64,000 bases of DNA from Evansella caseinilytica (GTDB taxonomy: Bacteria > Bacillota > Bacilli > Bacillales > Salisediminibacteriaceae), in NCBI RefSeq assembly GCF_900107275.1, contig NZ_FNPI01000008.1, forward strand, positions 1-64,000, in the 5' to 3' direction. A program made the translations under genes and the position numbers. Below, one piece after another: positions 44,634 to 55,185 of the stretch. The number at the start of each line of letters is the position of its first letter. Positions within the stretch are counted from its first letter, which is position 1. Under the pieces are notes generated by a model, which had not been told where the DNA came from, ran no database searches, and saw only the letters and a program-made list of their open reading frames with translations.

Positions 44634-45686
44634 TTATGGATAAAGCGGTATATCCGTTAATCCTGCGGTAACGTCCCAGCCGTTCACGACATTCATGTTT
44701 TGAACCGCCTGACCGGCTGCCCCCTTCACTAAATTATCTATCACCGATACAATGGTCACTCTCCCGGTTCGTTCATCGGCGTGGATGCCGATATCGCAAT
44801 AGTTACTGCCGCATACTTCCTTCGTTGCCGGCAGAATACCCTCCGGCCTGACCCGTACAAAGGGATGGCCGTCATAGAATTGCGCGTACAGACGACCGAG
44901 CTCCGCCGTCGTTACCGGTGCCGTTAAGTCGGCATACATTGTGCACATAATTCCCCGTGTCATCGGCAGGAGATGGGCTGAGAAGGTGACCTTGACGTCT
45001 TTCTCAGCGTCGGCCTCCGGCAAAACAGCGTTAATGTACTGTTCTATCTCCGGGATGTGCTGATGCGACCCAATTTTATAAGCTTTCACATTTTCATTGA
45101 CTTCGGAAAAATGTGTGCCCAGCGACACGCTCCTTCCTGCTCCCGATACCCCTGTTTTGCCGTCGATGATAATCGAACCGAGGTCGATCAACCGATTTTT
45201 GACAAGGGGGATGAGCCCGAGCAAGGCAGCTGTCGGATAGCAGCCGGGATTGGAAATCAGCCTGCTTTGTTTGATGTCGGCTGCAAATATTTCTGTTAAT
45301 CCGTACACCGCTTCTTGTAAAAATGCCGTTGCAGGCGCCGCCTTTCCATACCAAGTTTCATAGATTTCCCTAGACGCAAGGCGGAAATCGCCGGACAAAT
45401 CGATGCATTGCAGGTCGTATTCTCTGCATTGCGGCAGAAGTTCTTTACTTACTCCCGCAGGGGTTGCGAAAAAAACAATGTCCACCTGCTGATGTAGATT
45501 TTGTATATTCCATTCATCCATTGTAAGGTGAACGATATTTGATAAATGCGGGTAAACCGCATGAATTTCCGTTCCGCTCTGAGAGTGGGAAACGATTGAT
45601 TCAAGCTGGACCATCGGATGTTTATCCAGCAATCTGATAAGTTCCACTGCGCCGTATCCTGTCCCGCCAACTACTGCAGTTTTCAT
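44634..45686 (-). CDS. argC: N-acetyl-gamma-glutamyl-phosphate reductase
   Basis: 350 residues; NADPH-dependent reduction to the semialdehyde. N-terminal TAVVGGTGYGAVELIRLL nucleotide fold and the catalytic Cys in LISNPGCYPTAALLGL. The start is either ATG 45686 (13 bases from GGGAGG) or TTG 45695 (four bases); I chose ATG by family similarity. First gene of the argCJBD-carAB-argF operon. Confidence 0.95.
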   Translation of the reverse strand: MKTAVVGGTGYGAVELIRLLDKHPMVQLESIVSHSQSGTEIHAVYPHLSNIVHLTMDEWNIQNLHQQVDIVFFATPAGVSKELLPQCREYDLQCIDLSGDFRLASREIYETWYGKAAPATAFLQEAVYGLTEIFAADIKQSRLISNPGCYPTAALLGLIPLVKNRLIDLGSIIIDGKTGVSGAGRSVSLGTHFSEVNENVKAYKIGSHQHIPEIEQYINAVLPEADAEKDVKVTFSAHLLPMTRGIMCTMYADLTAPVTTAELGRLYAQFYDGHPFVRVRPEGILPATKEVCGSNYCDIGIHADERTGRVTIVSVIDNLVKGAAGQAVQNMNVVNGWDVTAGLTDIPLYP

Positions 45687-45711
45687 CTTTGTCAACAAAC
45701 CTCCCAACCCT

Positions 45712-45776
45712 TGAATTAGTTCATTATTATACCCGTTGTTACATTTTTATGCAATAGTTTGAATAATTATTTTTGT
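45712..45776 (-). promoter_or_regulatory. argC operon promoter with ArgR-like boxes
   Basis: Minus-strand TTGCAT (45754-45749), exact 17-base spacer, TATAAT (45731-45726). TTTGAATAATTATT at about 45758-45771 (just upstream of -35) and TGAATTAGTTCA at about 45713-45724 (near the start of transcription) both resemble ARG boxes, fitting AhrC/ArgR repression by arginine. Confidence 0.75.
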
Positions 45777-45913
45777 GTTTTTTTTCGCGTTCGTGAATAT
45801 TCAATCACAGATAATAAGGATTTCTGCACGAGTCAGTATTTGTATACATGAGTCATTGAAAAAATTGGCACAATAGGAGGAGGTGAATACGACAGACTGG
45901 AGGTGCTACGTTT

Positions 45914-48900
45914 ATGATTCAAACATGCAAGCTGGAAACCGTGAACAATCAGACGATTCTGACTGTCTACCTTGACACACATGCCGTCGAGTTTTCCGCC
46001 GAACTGGGAAGAAAGCCCGGTAAAAAAGAAGATTTTCACGAATATATTCAAAATTACGTGAAACAAAAGTTCCCGAATTTAAAAGTTAATATCATCAAAG
46101 TCATGTCCGGTTCTTTACTTGTTTCCTCCTTCTATATCAGCGGGGGAGGACAGGCTCAGGCCAATACGGCGACAACAAGCGCCGTTACAGTCACGCAGGC
46201 ACAGCTTTTCGATATATACACGGTAAAAAGCGGGGATACTTTGTCGTTGATAGCAAAAAATCATCGGGTGTCCGTGCAGTCGATTAAAGAAGTGAACGGG
46301 TTACAATCCGATCTGATTTTTGTCGGTCAACAGTTGCGGCTTCCGTATGTTTCCCACACTGTCCAATCCGGAGAAAGTTTGTTTCTTATCGCCAAAGGCT
46401 ATGCTTCCACTGTAAGTGAGATTAGAACATTCAACCAGTTAACAGGCGATGTCATTTTCCCTGGACAAGTATTGCGCATTCCCCGCACTGTTCCAGCAGG
46501 CGGAACAATCAACGAGGTGGAAGCGCCGACTGATGGCCAAGTGGTTCCGGCTCCCCAACCAGATGAAGCGGCTCCGGCTCCAGCGCCAACCGAGCCCGAG
46601 CCTGTCACGGATAACACTTTCCATTATACCGTCGTCGCCGGCGATTCTCTTTCTGTCATTGCCAAGCGCTTCGGTACTTCCGTTGATGCCATTCGCTCGC
46701 TGAATCAGCTGACTTCCGATTTGATCCGTGTCGGACAGGTGCTGTTGATTCCAGCAGCGAAACAGCCGGATGACAAACAAGCGGCTCCGGCTCCAGCGCC
46801 AACCGAGCCCGAGCCTGTCACGGATGACACTTTCCATTATACCGTCGTCGCCGGCGATTCTCTTTCTGTCATTGCCAAGCGCTTCGGTACTTCCGTTGAT
46901 GCCATCCGCTCGCTGAATCAGCTGACTTCCGATTTGATCCGTGTCGGACAGGTGCTGTTGATTCCAGCAGCGAAACAGCCGGATGACAAACAAGCGGCTC
47001 CGGCTCCCCAACCAGATGAAGCGGCTCCGGCTCCAGCGCCAACCGAGCCCGAGCCTGTCATGGATGACACTTTCCATTATACCGTCGTCGCCGGCGATTC
47101 TCTTTCTGTCATTGCCAAGCGCTTCGACACTTCCGTCGATGCCATCCGCTCGCTGAATCAGCTGGCTTCCGATTTGATCCGTGTCGGACAAATATTGCTC
47201 ATCCCGGAAAAGACCGCACCGGCACCATCCGTTGAAGAAGCAGCAGAACCGCCGGAGATAGCGAATATGACAACTTTGCCGCCTATTTCACAGGAAAATG
47301 CCGCCGCCTACCTATTGGAGGGGCAAACAGATCGGGACGCTATAATTACGGTTGTCATCGATGATGGAATTCACCGGAAAACAACAACGGTAACGAGTAA
47401 TGAACAAGGACAGTTTTCGCTGACCTTGGATCTTCATGACTTTGTCGACGGAGAAATTTCCTTTGAACTAACAGCTGAGAATAAGGTCGGGGAAAAAGGG
47501 GAAACCTTGCGGACGACCGTAATTAAAGATACCGTCATCGACATCCCGCAACTTGAGACTGCAGAATTTGTCAATGACAAGAACCAGCACTCCTTCCGGC
47601 TGATCGGCACGGCAAAACCGAACGCCACCGTCCTCGTGTCCATCACCGATGAAGAGGAACAAGAAGTGACAGCGGAAGTGCGGGCTGATCAACGCGGCAA
47701 CTATATCACGGAGGTGAACCTGAGCAGCTTGACAGATTCCACGCTCCTGATTCGCGTCCGTCAGAGAGACGATATCGGCAACATAAGTCAAGTCAACCTG
47801 CTGTTTGTGGAAAAAATCACCGCTGTCCCGGCAGCGCCCGTCGTACAGTACGATGGTTATGTCAACAACCAGAATGAACAGCTTTTTACCATAACAGGCA
47901 CATCGAGTGCATTGGCAACGATTCTTTTCACCATCCGCAGCGAATCGGGGAAAGCGCTGGAAACTACCGTCAAGGCAGACAGCGACGGGAATTACCTCCT
48001 GCCTCTGAATCTTTCCGGACTGGAGGATGGACCGTTAACACTTGAGGTACAGCAAAAAGACAAGGCAGGCAATTTCAGTGAAACAACAACACAGTTTCTC
48101 GTGAAAAATACAGTAGAGCCTCCGCTATCTTACGACCTGCCGAACACGATTTACAGCGGAAACGTCAACGATTTTGTCCTTTCGGGAACAAGTTCACCGG
48201 ACAGCACGGTAACAATTAAAGTTGGTGACGGGGCATCCACCATCACCAACGACGTTACGACTGACGAAAACGGTTTATTTGCACTGCCGTTTGACATGCG
48301 GTATTTAAAAGACGGCGAGCTCACCGTCACTGTTTTTGCTGTCGACAAGTACGGCAACAAAGGAAAGGAACAACATTTTTCGGTAAAAAAAGATACGATT
48401 GCTCCCGAAGCGATTGCCATTCATGATCTCGGGTATGTTAACAGCAACAATAAAACGAATTATTTTATCCGGGGATTTAGCGAAGAGGATGGCGCCGCCG
48501 TTGTCATGCGCATCTCTGACGGGACAAACAACTTAACGGATACCGCGATTGTTACTGACGGTGAATTCGGCTTTACCGTCGATTTGTCCGGATTCCGTGA
48601 CGGACCGTTGACAGTGGAACTACATCAGCGGGATGCGGCAGGAAATGAAAGCAAGCCGACAACATTAACCGTTGAAAAAGATACCTTTATTGATACACCG
48701 CTCATTACGAGGAGCGGGTACGTCATTTCCGGGAACGAGCTCGTTTACACCATCTCAGGGACCGCGGAGCCGTTTTCGCTCATTACGATTACCATCGGCA
48801 ATGAAGCGGACGGCGAACCGGTTTCCATCACCCATAAAGTAAACGAGCGGGGGATTTTTTCCATTGATGTCAGCATGGCCAACATTAATATCGCCGAAAT

Positions 48901-50293
48901 GGACACCCTTTCCGTCACACAGACAGACATTGCCGGGAACACAAGCGAAATGGTGACTCCCGTCGTTCATTCGTATATCGTCGCTCCCGGCGATACGTTG
49001 TCCCAGATTGCAAAGCGGTTTCATACAACCATTGAAGCCATCCGCAATGTAAATGGCATCAGCGGCGACATGATTTTTCCCGATCAGATGGTGAAGCTGC
49101 CGATTAACGCCAGTGAAACGATTAACTTAGGCTACTTGTTTTTCGGCGACCCGAAGCATTTCACCAATCAAGTGCTGGCAACCGAGCGCTCATTTAACAC
49201 CGTCTCACCAAGCTATTTCGACGTGAATCCGGACGGCACCTTGAAGGTTACCGCTCAGTTTGACCCTGTTTTTGTCCAAAACATGCATGCACAAGGAATC
49301 CGGGTCGTCCCGTTTCTGAGCAACCATTGGGATCGGGAAATCGGCCGCGCAATGCTTCATAATCGAGAGCAGGCGACGCGGCAAATCGTCGATTTTGTCA
49401 TCCGCAACAATTTGGACGGCGTGAACGTGGATATCGAAAACATTACCCACGCAGACAGAGAACATTTCACCGACTTCGTCCGCCTGTTACGGGAAAAAAT
49501 GCCGTCCTCCAAAGAGGTGTCGGTCGCCGTGGCGGCCAATCCGAACGGCTGGACTCAAGGCTGGCACGGCGCCTATGACTACCGGGAACTGGCAAAATAT
49601 GCAGACTACCTGATGATCATGACTTACGACGAAAGCTATTACGGCGGCCCGCCTGGACCTGTAGCAAGTCTTCCATGGGTAGAGCGTTCCATTCAATACG
49701 CGATTTCCCAAGGGGTTCCGAAGAATAAAATTGTCATCGGCCTTGCCCATTACGGCCGCTTTTGGCGGGAAGGCAGCACGGTCGGCGGGCACGGAATATC
49801 CAATGCACAAATTCAGGAAATGCTGCGCAAATATGAACACACGATAACCTTTGACCAGGCCAGTCAATCGGTTAAGGCCGTCGTCACAATCCGACCCAAC
49901 GATCCGAAAACGTATATTATGGGGGCAGCTCTCGAACCGGGAACCTACACGATCTGGTATGAAAACGATGATTCATATCGGGCGAAGGTGGCGCTGGTGC
50001 AAAAATACGGGATTAAAGGGGTCGGTCACTGGAGCATTGGACAAGAAAACCGGGATGTGTGGAACAGCTATCACACATGGTTCGGCAGAAAGGATCTCGC
50101 AGAAGTGCCGGCCGCCCCGGCGGAGCCTGAGAAAAACGAAGCGGCTTTGACAACATACACCGTAGTATCCGGCGACAGCTTATTTCGCATCGCACTGAGG
50201 TTTAACACGACGATTGACGCCATTAAAGCGGCGAACAATTTGACCGGCGATATGATTTTTGTCGGCCAGATATTGAAAATCCCGAATCCATAA
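45914..50293 (+). CDS. Giant LysM / Ig-like / GH18 cell-wall protein (SleL/YaaH-like catalytic domain)
   Basis: 1459 residues. Short N-terminal region with one hydrophobic segment (about 58-75), then LysM at about 101-143, 147-190, 234-277, 306-349 and 386-429 separated by PAPAPTEPEP linkers, five or so bacterial Ig-like domains (about 450-1010), LysM at 1020-1062, a glycoside hydrolase family 18 domain (1065-1390) with the catalytic DGVNVDIEN near 1168, and a final LysM at 1414-1457. LysM binds peptidoglycan or cortex; GH18 of this type cleaves N-acetylglucosaminyl bonds, as in cortex-lytic SleL/YaaH. The start follows GGAGGTG. Much longer than SleL (about 430), because of repeats and Ig-like spacers. 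Confidence 0.88.
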   Translation: MIQTCKLETVNNQTILTVYLDTHAVEFSAELGRKPGKKEDFHEYIQNYVKQKFPNLKVNIIKVMSGSLLVSSFYISGGGQAQANTATTSAVTVTQAQLFDIYTVKSGDTLSLIAKNHRVSVQSIKEVNGLQSDLIFVGQQLRLPYVSHTVQSGESLFLIAKGYASTVSEIRTFNQLTGDVIFPGQVLRIPRTVPAGGTINEVEAPTDGQVVPAPQPDEAAPAPAPTEPEPVTDNTFHYTVVAGDSLSVIAKRFGTSVDAIRSLNQLTSDLIRVGQVLLIPAAKQPDDKQAAPAPAPTEPEPVTDDTFHYTVVAGDSLSVIAKRFGTSVDAIRSLNQLTSDLIRVGQVLLIPAAKQPDDKQAAPAPQPDEAAPAPAPTEPEPVMDDTFHYTVVAGDSLSVIAKRFDTSVDAIRSLNQLASDLIRVGQILLIPEKTAPAPSVEEAAEPPEIANMTTLPPISQENAAAYLLEGQTDRDAIITVVIDDGIHRKTTTVTSNEQGQFSLTLDLHDFVDGEISFELTAENKVGEKGETLRTTVIKDTVIDIPQLETAEFVNDKNQHSFRLIGTAKPNATVLVSITDEEEQEVTAEVRADQRGNYITEVNLSSLTDSTLLIRVRQRDDIGNISQVNLLFVEKITAVPAAPVVQYDGYVNNQNEQLFTITGTSSALATILFTIRSESGKALETTVKADSDGNYLLPLNLSGLEDGPLTLEVQQKDKAGNFSETTTQFLVKNTVEPPLSYDLPNTIYSGNVNDFVLSGTSSPDSTVTIKVGDGASTITNDVTTDENGLFALPFDMRYLKDGELTVTVFAVDKYGNKGKEQHFSVKKDTIAPEAIAIHDLGYVNSNNKTNYFIRGFSEEDGAAVVMRISDGTNNLTDTAIVTDGEFGFTVDLSGFRDGPLTVELHQRDAAGNESKPTTLTVEKDTFIDTPLITRSGYVISGNELVYTISGTAEPFSLITITIGNEADGEPVSITHKVNERGIFSIDVSMANINIAEMDTLSVTQTDIAGNTSEMVTPVVHSYIVAPGDTLSQIAKRFHTTIEAIRNVNGISGDMIFPDQMVKLPINASETINLGYLFFGDPKHFTNQVLATERSFNTVSPSYFDVNPDGTLKVTAQFDPVFVQNMHAQGIRVVPFLSNHWDREIGRAMLHNREQATRQIVDFVIRNNLDGVNVDIENITHADREHFTDFVRLLREKMPSSKEVSVAVAANPNGWTQGWHGAYDYRELAKYADYLMIMTYDESYYGGPPGPVASLPWVERSIQYAISQGVPKNKIVIGLAHYGRFWREGSTVGGHGISNAQIQEMLRKYEHTITFDQASQSVKAVVTIRPNDPKTYIMGAALEPGTYTIWYENDDSYRAKVALVQKYGIKGVGHWSIGQENRDVWNSYHTWFGRKDLAEVPAAPAEPEKNEAALTTYTVVSGDSLFRIALRFNTTIDAIKAANNLTGDMIFVGQILKIPNP
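46570..47215 (+). repeat. Three near-identical LysM-linker units within the gene
   Basis: The DNA from GCGGCTCCGGCTCCAGCGCC through the LysM core recurs starting near 46570, 46783 and 47023 (period about 213-240 bp) with very few substitutions, including silent ones, indicating recent tandem duplication. Confidence 0.9.
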
Positions 50294-50322
50294 GCTTGGC
50301 TAAAACAAGGCAGAGCACGCAA

Positions 50323-50513
50323 GGCTGTGTCACAAGCCAACATGTATTTAATATAAGACCAATGGCTCCGTGCTTACTTCTACTTTTCCCCTGCAATCAC
50401 GGCTATGATGCCTGCCCAAGCTCAGAGTCAACGCCCGCGATGGTACCCATGAGACAGCTCTTTGCTTCAAGGTGTTCTCAAAAGGGAAGCAAGATCCTTT
50501 TGAGAGCACCCCT
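50323..50513. repeat. Composite repeat A3, degenerate short copy
   Basis: Left end GGCTGTGTCACAA, right end a 43-base hairpin (GGTGTTCTCAAAAGG / CCTTTTGAGAGCACC) equal in layout to A1. The middle is short and eroded. It fills the gap between two convergent genes and may terminate both. Confidence 0.6.
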
Positions 50514-50516
50514 GAT

Positions 50517-52487
50517 TTATACTCGTCCTTCATAAATGCCGATATTTGCCTGATTGACTTCAAACGTCCCGGTATCGATATATTTTTTCACTTGTTTTCC
50601 ATGCCACGCATCATCTAGCATGCCAAGGGCAAGGCTTCCCCAAGAGAAGGCCCGTTGAGCGACGGCGCCTGCTATGATCCCCTTGTGAATGGCCGCTTTT
50701 ACATCTTTGGTGAAATCGATGGTCACTATTTTAATATCTGCTCGATGCTTCTCCGCATAGCCCGCATATAAAAGCCCCCAATTGACATCGGTTGCAAAAA
50801 CAAGCTTCGTTTCCGGGTACTGCTGCAGCATCCCGGCGATGACGGCTTCGGCTTCCTTAATGGATGGATCGCTTTTTATCCGGACTTCATGCACATGGAT
50901 GCTGGAATTCCGCTGAAGCTCGGTAATAAACCCTCTCGCCCGGTTTTCAATCGAGGGAATATGCGCATCCGACCACAGGCCGACGATAACCTCCCCTGTG
51001 TTGTTCAGCAGCTTCTTCACCACAACTGCCGCTGCCTCCCCGGCTTTGATACCGTTCGTTTCAATAAGGGACTCATATTTGACGCCATCGACTTTGGAAT
51101 TGATAAATACAATTTTCGTCCCGATATTATTCAACGTCTTCAATTTTTCCACAATTTTTCTGTCATCGATCGGACTGATGATTAAGCCATCCCAGCGTTC
51201 CCTGATCACCTGGTCCAGCTTATCAGCCATATCGCGCGGACCGGTATTCCGGGATGGCGGAGCATAAAATTCTACCTCCACGTTAAAGGCTTTCGCTGTC
51301 TTCAGCGTCTCCCTTTGCGTCGATTCCCAAAAAGGATCGTCCAAATCAAAAATAACACCGACTTTCTTTTTGGCCGCCGAGGTTGTTTGAAGCTTGATTT
51401 TTCCCACATCCCGTTCGATGGTCGTGACTTTTTCTGCTAAAGCAGCGGACATTTTATTTAAGATTTCTGTCGTGGAATCCTGGCTGATGGCTAAAGATGC
51501 CACTTCCTCCGTCGTGGCCGCCGACTGCTGAATCACCGAGGAAATGCTGGAAATGGTGCGCACCAGTTCATCCTTTTCCCCGGCGATTTCCTCCACTTCT
51601 TTATTAAACTTTTTTTGCTCGCTGATGAACGTTTCGATATATTGATTGATGCCTTCAAACGCATCGACCACCGCATCGACGGATTTACTCTGGTTTTTAA
51701 AAATCACTTGCGAATTATCGATTACTTCCCTCAGCACGTTCAGTTCCTCGATTATTGTGACAATCGTTTCATTGATATTTTTGCTTGCATGTCGGCTCTC
51801 TTCTGACAGCTTCCGCACTTCGGTCGCCACCACCGCAAAGCCTTTCCCTGCCTCCCCGGCTCGGGCTGCTTCAATCGATGCGTTGAGAGCCAGTAAGTTC
51901 GTTTGCTCGGCGATGCTGTACAGAACCCCGGTTACTTCGCTGATCTGCTTTGTTTTACCTAACAAACCATAGATTTCACTGGTGATTTCCCTGATGACTT
52001 GCCGGTTTTTTTCCTGATTGACGGACAATTCACCGATGGCCGTTTTCCCCTGCTGATTGGTGGTGTCCATTTTATTTGCCAGTTCAATCATGTCTTTTGA
52101 TTTTTTATCCATCCGGTCCATGTTCATCGCAAACGCATCCGTCAGCTTCATGCACTGATCCACATCCATCGCCTGACGGGTTGTGCCGTCGGCAATCAAT
52201 TCCGCCGCCTGTTTGACATTGGCCGAGGTATCAACGATATCTTCAACCACTCCCTGCAATTGACCGGACACTCGCTTCACATCATCAAACTGCTGATAAA
52301 AATTCATAAAGTACGCTTTCAGGTTGGCGTAAATTTTTTCAATGCCCGGATCGCTCATGTTTTGCGGCAATCCCGGAATGCTTTCATCACGAAAATCCCA
52401 TTGCAAAATGCTATCAATCCGTTGCTGCTCCTCCTCACTAATTACTGCAGATTTGCTGTTTGCGAAAAAACCGATTCTCTTTTTCAT
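50517..52487 (-). CDS. Cytoplasmic chemoreceptor with C-terminal sugar-binding (type 1 PBP) domain
   Basis: 656 residues. The first 370 are a helical methyl-accepting signalling region with the hairpin tip [18 protein letters not shown] near 195-212 and [18 protein letters not shown] after it. From about 372 ([15 protein letters not shown]) to the end is a periplasmic-binding-protein fold ([43 protein letters not shown]) usually found outside the cell. No transmembrane helix or signal peptide is visible, so it should sense an intracellular ligand and signal to CheA/CheW. Confidence 0.85.
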   Translation of the reverse strand: MKKRIGFFANSKSAVISEEEQQRIDSILQWDFRDESIPGLPQNMSDPGIEKIYANLKAYFMNFYQQFDDVKRVSGQLQGVVEDIVDTSANVKQAAELIADGTTRQAMDVDQCMKLTDAFAMNMDRMDKKSKDMIELANKMDTTNQQGKTAIGELSVNQEKNRQVIREITSEIYGLLGKTKQISEVTGVLYSIAEQTNLLALNASIEAARAGEAGKGFAVVATEVRKLSEESRHASKNINETIVTIIEELNVLREVIDNSQVIFKNQSKSVDAVVDAFEGINQYIETFISEQKKFNKEVEEIAGEKDELVRTISSISSVIQQSAATTEEVASLAISQDSTTEILNKMSAALAEKVTTIERDVGKIKLQTTSAAKKKVGVIFDLDDPFWESTQRETLKTAKAFNVEVEFYAPPSRNTGPRDMADKLDQVIRERWDGLIISPIDDRKIVEKLKTLNNIGTKIVFINSKVDGVKYESLIETNGIKAGEAAAVVVKKLLNNTGEVIVGLWSDAHIPSIENRARGFITELQRNSSIHVHEVRIKSDPSIKEAEAVIAGMLQQYPETKLVFATDVNWGLLYAGYAEKHRADIKIVTIDFTKDVKAAIHKGIIAGAVAQRAFSWGSLALGMLDDAWHGKQVKKYIDTGTFEVNQANIGIYEGRV

Positions 52488-52517
52488 ACAAATACCCTCC
52501 TCACATTTCCTTTTCGG

Positions 52518-52575
52518 AGATGTTCAAAAAGTCCGGGGTGTTTTTTGCTTCGATTCCCGCCGTTGATTTTTCAAA
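52518..52575. repeat. Family B repeat, partial copy B5
   Basis: GATGTTCAAAAAGTCCGGGG then a short non-matching segment and TTTTTCAAAAC; one end of the family only. Confidence 0.4.
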
Positions 52576-52809
52576 ACTAAATCCGTTGCACGAAACAGGA
52601 CTTTTTAACTATGTAAGCGATAACATTAATAGTGAAACTTAAAGTAAACGTACCATATCAAAGCAGTAATGACAACGCTTTATTTATGAACAAAATCTAT
52701 TCATACGCGTCCGATTTTTTATTGTTCTCGCACACCGCGAGTAGATCTACAGACCTATGAACAAAGACTAATTAATCAACAAGTTGTGCAGCTATAATTA
52801 CGATTAGCC

Positions 52810-52950
52810 GGCGAAAGCCAAAAACTGAAGATAGCTTTCTTCAAATGGCGTATCATCGTGGATACCCACCCTTCGGCAATCAGCCGCTACTTTTGCTTGC
52901 ATGGCCCAGGATTTCCACTTATAAATCAACGTAAACCCTGCCTGTCGTAA
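52810..52950 (-). pseudogene. 3' fragment of an unidentified gene
   Basis: Minus-strand frame SFLRQAGFTLIYKWKSWAMQ continues to DDTPFEESYLQFLAFAG and a stop at about 52808. It has no start and its 5' side is directly replaced by repeat A2, so it looks like the tail of a gene cut by that element. I do not recognise the family. Confidence 0.45.
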
Positions 52951-52956
52951 AAAAGA

Positions 52957-53392
52957 GGGGGTGTCTCAAAAGGGTGGGTTTTCCCTTTTGAAACACCCCC
53001 GAAGCAATGAGTGAAGCCGATGCATCTTTTCAAAAGCCCGATAGGAGTGGTTTTTTCCTATCGGGCGTGCAGCGACGAGCAAAGCTACGATGCCTTTCCC
53101 ATCGAGTTGTCTCGACGGAGAGTCATCGAAGCTGTGCTTGCAGAGGAAGAGACAATAGGTGGAGCCGATGCATTCTTTTCAGGCCGCCTGTGAGTGGTTT
53201 TCTCAGAGTCAGGATGACGACATTCCGCTGTTACTCACAGGACGTGAGTAGTACTTAAGCGGAATTGGAGGATGGGGACATTCCGCCGTTGCCCTTAGGA
53301 CGTGGGTAGCACTTAGGCGGAATTGGGCGCATCGTGCGGAACCATTGCCTTTTTGAAAAGACTCTTATAGTTTTGACTTTTGACACAGCCCC
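52957..53392. repeat. Composite repeat A2, 436 bp
   Basis: Inverted orientation to A1. Left end is the 44-bp hairpin (GGGGGTGTCTCAAAAGGG...), right end CACAGCCCC matches the GGGGCTGTG end of A1. Contains the GCCCGATAGGA hairpin module, the GAGGAAGAGACAA joint and two tandem copies of the 60-bp module with GGACGTG.G (about 53211 and 53272). Confidence 0.85.
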
Positions 53393-53487
53393 ACGGAAAA
53401 TGGACGATTTTATTTTTTTAGCGGTTTCTAAACAACGTCTGTAACCAATACCGCACTTTAAAAGAAACCTTATCCAGTTTTCCGGAG

Positions 53488-54498
53488 TCACGCGAAGCCG
53501 TTTGGATTTTTTTCCTGCCAGCGCCAAGAGTCCCGGCACATCTGCTCAATGCCAAGCTTTGCCGACCAGCCCAACTCTTTTTCCGCTTTTGTCGGATCGG
53601 CGTAACAAACAGCAATATCACCCGGCCGGCGTCCGCTAACTGTGTAAGGGATTTTTTTTCCTGAGGCTTGCTCAAAAGCTTTTACCATTTCCAACACGGT
53701 GTAGCCATTTCCGGTTCCGAGATTATATGCATTCACTCCTGTCGTTTCCAACACTTTTTCTAATGCTTTTACATGCCCTTGGGCTAAATCAACGACATGG
53801 ATATAATCTCTCACGCCCGTGCCGTCAACGGTAGGATAGTCATTGCCAAAAATTTGAAGTTTCGGCAACTTCCCAACGGCAACCTGAGTAATATACGGTG
53901 TTAAATTATTTGGAATGCCTCTTGGATCTTCGCCGATTTTCCCGCTTTCATGGGCGCCAATCGGGTTAAAATAACGTAGTAAAGAGATGCTCCAATCTTC
54001 ATCAGAAACAAACACGTCCCGCAGTATTTCTTCAATCATTATCTTGGAACGGCCGTATGGATTGGTTGCACTAAGAGGAAAGTCTTCCTTTAACGGCACT
54101 GTCTCTGCCATTCCGTATACAGTAGCAGATGAGCTGAAAACAAAGTTTTTCACGCCGTGCGTTTGCATCACTTCACATAACTGTATCGTTCCCGTCAAAT
54201 TATTATGGTAATATTGCAACGGCTTCGCAACAGATTCCCCTACCGCCTTCAGGGCAGCAAAATGAATAACAGCGTCAATATGCTGCTCTTGAAAAACCCG
54301 CTCAATATCCGCCCGGTTCAACAAATCTCCTTCATAAAAAGGAAACGCTTTCCCAGTTATTTCTTTTACGCGCTCCACCGCTTCAAAACTACTATTTGAA
54401 AGGTTGTCCAACACAACAATATCAAAATTCGCGTTCAATAATTCCACACAAGTATGCGTTCCGATATAACCGGCTCCACCTGTAATTAAAATCGCCAT
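53488..54498 (-). CDS. galE: UDP-glucose 4-epimerase
   Basis: 336-residue extended short-chain dehydrogenase interconverting UDP-glucose and UDP-galactose for exopolysaccharide or wall sugars. NAD-binding GGAGYIGTH at residues 7-15, catalytic YGRSK near 148-152, and SSSATVYG are seen. Stands alone among repeats with no other galactose genes, pointing to a biosynthetic role. ATG 54498 follows GGAG. Confidence 0.95.
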   Translation of the reverse strand: MAILITGGAGYIGTHTCVELLNANFDIVVLDNLSNSSFEAVERVKEITGKAFPFYEGDLLNRADIERVFQEQHIDAVIHFAALKAVGESVAKPLQYYHNNLTGTIQLCEVMQTHGVKNFVFSSSATVYGMAETVPLKEDFPLSATNPYGRSKIMIEEILRDVFVSDEDWSISLLRYFNPIGAHESGKIGEDPRGIPNNLTPYITQVAVGKLPKLQIFGNDYPTVDGTGVRDYIHVVDLAQGHVKALEKVLETTGVNAYNLGTGNGYTVLEMVKAFEQASGKKIPYTVSGRRPGDIAVCYADPTKAEKELGWSAKLGIEQMCRDSWRWQEKNPNGFA

Positions 54499-54764
54499 AG
54501 AAAAGGGTCTCCATTCATTTTTCTTTTGATTTTACCATAATTTAGTTCTTTCTGCTTGGCATTTCGTTGAAAAATCATTCCCATCCAGCCGTTTTGCTTT
54601 CTTGTTTTTATCAGATTCATTGCGGCAATCACCTTTTTGGCGCCTTAGTACGGTATGTAAGGAGGGGGGCGGTTAGGGAAAAATGAAAGCGGCGGAGCTG
54701 ACAGATTATGAGTCTCCCATTGTAAACTCCTTCTATTTTGAAGGGGAAATTTCCAATCAGCGTT

Positions 54765-54837
54765 GAGAAGAAGCCACTTATTTTTTATTTGGAACCGTCA
54801 AGTTTAGTTTCTTTTTGTTACCGTGAGGTGGCTTCTC
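54765..54837. repeat. Hairpin preceding the 52-bp array
   Basis: GTTGAGAAGAAGCCAC pairs with GTGGCTTCTCAAC (two-base bulge), loop about 48 bases. Confidence 0.55.
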
Positions 54838-54990
54838 AACACTGTTACGGCACGATTAGATCCTATTCTTTAACGTAGGATCGCTTTGACCACCTTTTCG
54901 TTCACGATTAGCTCTTATTCGTTTCCGTACGGCGACTTTCAACACTGTTTCGGCCACGATTAGCTGCTATTCGCTACCGCTTCACTGCTT
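54838..54990. repeat. Degenerate tandem array T1, period 52 bp
   Basis: CACGATTAG begins at 54851, 54903 and 54955, exactly 52 bases apart; flanks read AACACTGTT.CGG before units 1 and 3. Units diverge, so this is an old array. The rest of 54499-55175 has no gene. Confidence 0.7.
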
Positions 54991-54997
54991 TTATTCC

Positions 54998-55185
54998 GGG
55001 TAGGGGTAGTTTTCTCGGCCGTCAGGATGACCACATTCCGCCGTTTCTCACAGGACGTGAGCGGAACTTAGGCGGAATTGGGATGGTGACATTTCTCCGT
55101 TGCCCATAGGACGTGGCAGCTCTTAGGCGAAATTGGGTTGCATCGAGCGGAACCATTGCTTTTTTGAACAGACTCTTATAGTTTA
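54998..55185. repeat. Composite repeat A5, partial
   Basis: Begins in TAGTTTTCTCGGCCGTCAGG and carries two tandem 60-bp modules (CACATTCCGCCG...GGACGTGAG...TTAGGCGGAATTGG), then GCATCGAGCGGAACCATTGC and GAACAGACTCTTATAG. It overlaps the last codons of the fusion gene at 55176. Confidence 0.75.

Noticed and set aside
46439-47191. 250-codon antisense frame inside the LysM gene
   Set aside because: An artefact of the repeated LysM-linker DNA; no ribosome site, and the plus strand is clearly coding.
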